This document shows, piece after piece, positions 16,705 through 18,448 of a DNA stretch of 18,448 bases. Within the stretch, counting starts at the first letter, position 1, and each line of letters starts with the position of its first letter. A program made the translations under genes and the position numbers. The stretch spans positions 1 through 18,448 of the forward strand of contig JANWYL010000025.1 in assembly GCA_025056955.1 (NCBI GenBank). Reading direction: 5' to 3'. Under the pieces are notes generated by a model that saw only the letters and a list, made by a program, of their open reading frames with translations, was not told where the DNA came from and did no database searches. This DNA comes from Sandaracinaceae bacterium. Its GTDB lineage: Bacteria; Myxococcota_A; Polyangia; Polyangiales; Sandaracinaceae.

Positions 16705-18150
16705 ATGAATGGGGCAGGACGAGATGAACCTCCGACAAATGAAGGAAGGGGGCACCCTTCTTTGATCGAAGCGGTGCGGGCGGCTGCTGCTTCGGCGGGA
16801 GATTACCGAGGTAAGGTGCTTCCTCCCCCGTCCAAAAGGCTCGTGAACTTTCTCAAAGGTCGGAGGAGCGATCCAGGAAGCCATGGCCGCGATTCTTCAA
16901 GTGATGGCTCTAAGATCGTAGTTCGTTACGTCGGGCGGACCGACGTGGGGCTTGTGCGAGAGCACAACGAGGACAACTTTCTTCTTTTCGATGTGACGGC
17001 CAACCGGAGGAGCGACGGCAGGGAGGTGGTTGAAAGCATTGTTGGAAAGGGGGGCTTGGTTTTTGCTGTTTGTGATGGGATGGGAGGCGCTGCAGCGGGA
17101 GAGGTGGCAAGCCGCATGGCGGTGGAGGAGATCCAAAGGTTTTTTGCTTCTGCAGGGCCACCTCGAGATCGCGATGCTTTCGCACGCCGGCTGGTTCGCG
17201 CGATCGAGAGTGCGGGAGCGCATATCTTTGAAGCAGCGCACAACGATCGGACTCGGAAAGGGATGGGCACGACAAGCACTGTTGCGGGCTTGATCGATGC
17301 CACGCTTTTTGTTGGCCAAGTGGGGGACAGCCGGGCCTATGTGCTGCGAGGAGATCAATTCGGACTGATTACGAAGGACCAATCGCTCGTCAATCAACTG
17401 ATTGAGGCGGGGCAGCTGACCGAAGAAGAGGCCGAATCCTTTGAGCACGCCAACATCATTTTGCAGGCGCTTGGCACGACAGAATCGGTGGCGGTTGACC
17501 TCACCTTCCTTGAACTGCGGCGGGGGGATCGTTTGCTCCTTTGTTCTGATGGTTTGTCAGGGATGGTGCATGCTGACCTGATTAAGGAGGTCCTCCAAAC
17601 CACTCCGGTGCTGTCAGAAGCCGCTGACAAGCTCATCGCACTGGCCAATCAGGCGGGAGGACACGACAACATCACGGTTGTTCTCGTTGAATTTGTGGGG
17701 CCAGGCCTCAAAGAGGCAAACGATGGGGCAAAGGTGGCCTACCAGCGCTATCCCTTGCCTCCTGAAGATGGCAGTGAGAAAGAGGGCGGAGAGGATGGGG
17801 GAGGGGTAAGAACCGAAGGTGAAGGTGCAGGAGCAGCCACTCGTGCGTGGTCATTTCGTTGGTGGATGTGGCTTATCGCATTGATTTTTGTTGGGGGGTT
17901 GGGGGGGGGTTGTGGTTTTTGCAGGACACTCGCACAGAGTCCCCTGTTTCAGAATCAAAAAGTGAGGATGAAGAATCCATTTCCTACGACAATGGTCGAA
18001 AGCGTTCCATTTTGCGCTTCGATGGGACCTACGCTGGGAGTGAGATCGAAATTGACGGAGAGAACCATGGCGAGCTCGAAGATGAAGGAGGGGAATTTGA
18101 GATTGAGCCAGGGGAACACCGTGTGCGAATTCGCCGTGAGGGAAGCCTGA
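16705..18150 (+). CDS. PP2C-family Ser/Thr phosphatase with membrane anchor; frame broken at G9 tract
   Basis: GAGGAG lies 5 nt before the ATG at 16705, so this start is preferred over the TTG at 16684. After a polar N-terminus (1-72) comes a bacterial PP2C domain (about 73-332). Its metal-site motifs are all present: HNEDN (87-91), CDGMGG (123-128), GDSRAY (207-212), SDGLSG (281-286) and GHDN (319-322). It should be an active Mn/Mg-dependent phosphatase. A Glu/Gly-rich linker leads to a membrane helix (about 385-402). At 17901-17909 the G9 tract puts the reading into a frame that ends at 18150 with unrelated-looking sequence, while the next frame carries a PEGA-like domain. One extra G restores a 560-residue protein ending at 18386. 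The cause could be a sequencing error, a mutation, phase variation or slippage. A possible weak promoter is TTGTGA (16657) with TACGAT (16679). Confidence 0.85.
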   Translation: MNGAGRDEPPTNEGRGHPSLIEAVRAAAASAGDYRGKVLPPPSKRLVNFLKGRRSDPGSHGRDSSSDGSKIVVRYVGRTDVGLVREHNEDNFLLFDVTANRRSDGREVVESIVGKGGLVFAVCDGMGGAAAGEVASRMAVEEIQRFFASAGPPRDRDAFARRLVRAIESAGAHIFEAAHNDRTRKGMGTTSTVAGLIDATLFVGQVGDSRAYVLRGDQFGLITKDQSLVNQLIEAGQLTEEEAESFEHANIILQALGTTESVAVDLTFLELRRGDRLLLCSDGLSGMVHADLIKEVLQTTPVLSEAADKLIALANQAGGHDNITVVLVEFVGPGLKEANDGAKVAYQRYPLPPEDGSEKEGGEDGGGVRTEGEGAGAATRAWSFRWWMWLIALIFVGGLGGGCGFCRTLAQSPLFQNQKVRMKNPFPTTMVESVPFCASMGPTLGVRSKLTERTMASSKMKEGNLRLSQGNTVCEFAVREA

Positions 18151-18386
18151 TCATTGAGGAAGAAGTGGCAGTCCAACCAGGCAAGGTTGTTGACTTCCCA
18201 TCAAGAAAGCCAGAATTGGAGTTGCCGGTGGGTTTGGCTCCTCCTGCCGATATCGAAGAAACGCCATCCACTCCACTTGCCTCTGGCAAAGCTTCTTCAC
18301 CTCAGGGGGTGGAGACGCAAGGCCCTGCGAGCCAAGAAAAGCCACGACAGGCGGCTTCTAAGCGCCAAGGAGCGGCCATGCCATGA
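17847..18386 (+). CDS. Displaced PEGA-like C-terminal domain of the PP2C protein
   Basis: This frame (nominal GTG at 17847) overlaps the PP2C gene and is its natural continuation rather than a separate gene: it has no ribosome site of its own. After the G-tract it reads GLWFLQ, which completes the membrane helix. An acidic linker follows (SESKSEDEESIS), then a PEGA-like beta domain of about 65 residues (SEIEIDG, GEFEIEPGEHRVRIRREG, VAVQPGKVVDF). The end is a Pro/Ser/Gln-rich tail. PEGA-like domains usually sit outside the cytoplasmic membrane. Together with the upstream part this would form a cytoplasmic phosphatase, one membrane helix and a periplasmic sensing or binding domain. A single-base change is enough to join them, and the composition stays protein-like to the stop. 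Confidence 0.7.
   Translation: MVISLVDVAYRIDFCWGVGGGLWFLQDTRTESPVSESKSEDEESISYDNGRKRSILRFDGTYAGSEIEIDGENHGELEDEGGEFEIEPGEHRVRIRREGSLIIEEEVAVQPGKVVDFPSRKPELELPVGLAPPADIEETPSTPLASGKASSPQGVETQGPASQEKPRQAASKRQGAAMP
17901..17909 (+). repeat. G9 homopolymer at the frame break
   Basis: Nine consecutive G follow a G6 run (17893-17898) by two bases. G10 would keep the phosphatase, membrane helix and PEGA-like domain in one frame. Other G runs of up to 8 in the window (13051-13058, and 8 G ending at 5986) do not disturb their frames. Confidence 0.85.
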
Positions 18387-18448
18387 GCTCCACCCTTGGT
18401 CGGGCCAGGCCCTGGCCATGCGATTGCAGCCCTTGGCAAGTCGATGAG
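18383..18448 (+). CDS. Possible start of a downstream gene, 3' partial
   Basis: An ATG overlaps the TGA of the PEGA-like frame as ATGA, a common arrangement in operons, and AAGGAG lies 10 nt upstream (18367-18372). The 22 codons to the window edge are open and begin MSSTLGRARPWP. Nothing identifies the product. If real, it would be translationally coupled to the phosphatase gene, and a kinase or other signalling partner would fit the context, but this is inference. Confidence 0.35.
   Translation, partial: MSSTLGRARPWPCDCSPWQVDE

Overview
This window looks like chromosomal DNA from a Myxococcota-type bacterium (the old Deltaproteobacteria). The clues are a C-terminal tail that fits the MYXO-CTERM surface-sorting signal (Cys motif, hydrophobic helix, Arg cluster) and a second MYXO-CTERM-like tail. 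There are also MopE-type putative metal-binding motifs, Cys-rich repeats in secreted proteins, large TPR/DUF3857/transglutaminase-like proteins, and a zinc-ribbon/FHA protein beside a membrane PP2C phosphatase. The assignment rests on recognised protein architecture only, and I cannot name a genus. I see no rRNA, tRNA, CRISPR array, insertion sequence or prophage gene. Coding density is high and no gene-free stretch exceeds about 270 bp.

Layout. (1) 1-7383, plus strand: a tandem pair of about 1,200-residue exported paralogues, probably one operon. The first is cut at its 5' end by the window edge and keeps a full Cys-His-Asp transglutaminase triad. The second has lost the Cys and the His. (2) 7384-7645: a convergent intergenic region with several short direct and inverted repeats. 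(3) 9571-7646 and 10797-9616, minus strand: a lycopene cyclase (crtY) followed by a secreted NIDO-domain Cys-rich surface protein with a MYXO-CTERM tail. (4) 10891-13972, plus strand: a small eight-Cys-type lipoprotein, heme o synthase (ctaB) behind a consensus TATAAT box, and a lytic-transglycosylase-like surface protein with an Ig-like and a MopE-like module. (5) 14451-14071, minus strand: a very acidic small protein driven by a near-perfect sigma70 promoter that overlaps the start of the divergent gene. (6) 14552-18448, plus strand: a possible outer-membrane beta-barrel protein, a triple zinc-ribbon/double-FHA protein, a PP2C phosphatase with a membrane anchor and a PEGA-like C-terminal domain displaced by one base at a G9 tract, and probably the start of another gene.

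How the genes work together. Most of the window concerns the cell envelope: exported transglutaminase-like proteins, a predicted murein hydrolase, sorted surface proteins and lipoproteins. The FHA and PP2C genes suggest a phosphothreonine signalling unit: FHA domains read phosphothreonine, PP2C removes it, and a kinase would be expected nearby but is not visible here. CrtY and CtaB both act on polyprenyl-derived compounds (carotenoid, farnesylated heme) but are not in one transcription unit.

The points most worth a second look are the active/dead transglutaminase pair, the single-base frame break at G9 in the PP2C-PEGA gene, the SLT/Ig/MopE/sorting-tail protein, and the divergent promoter at about 14540.
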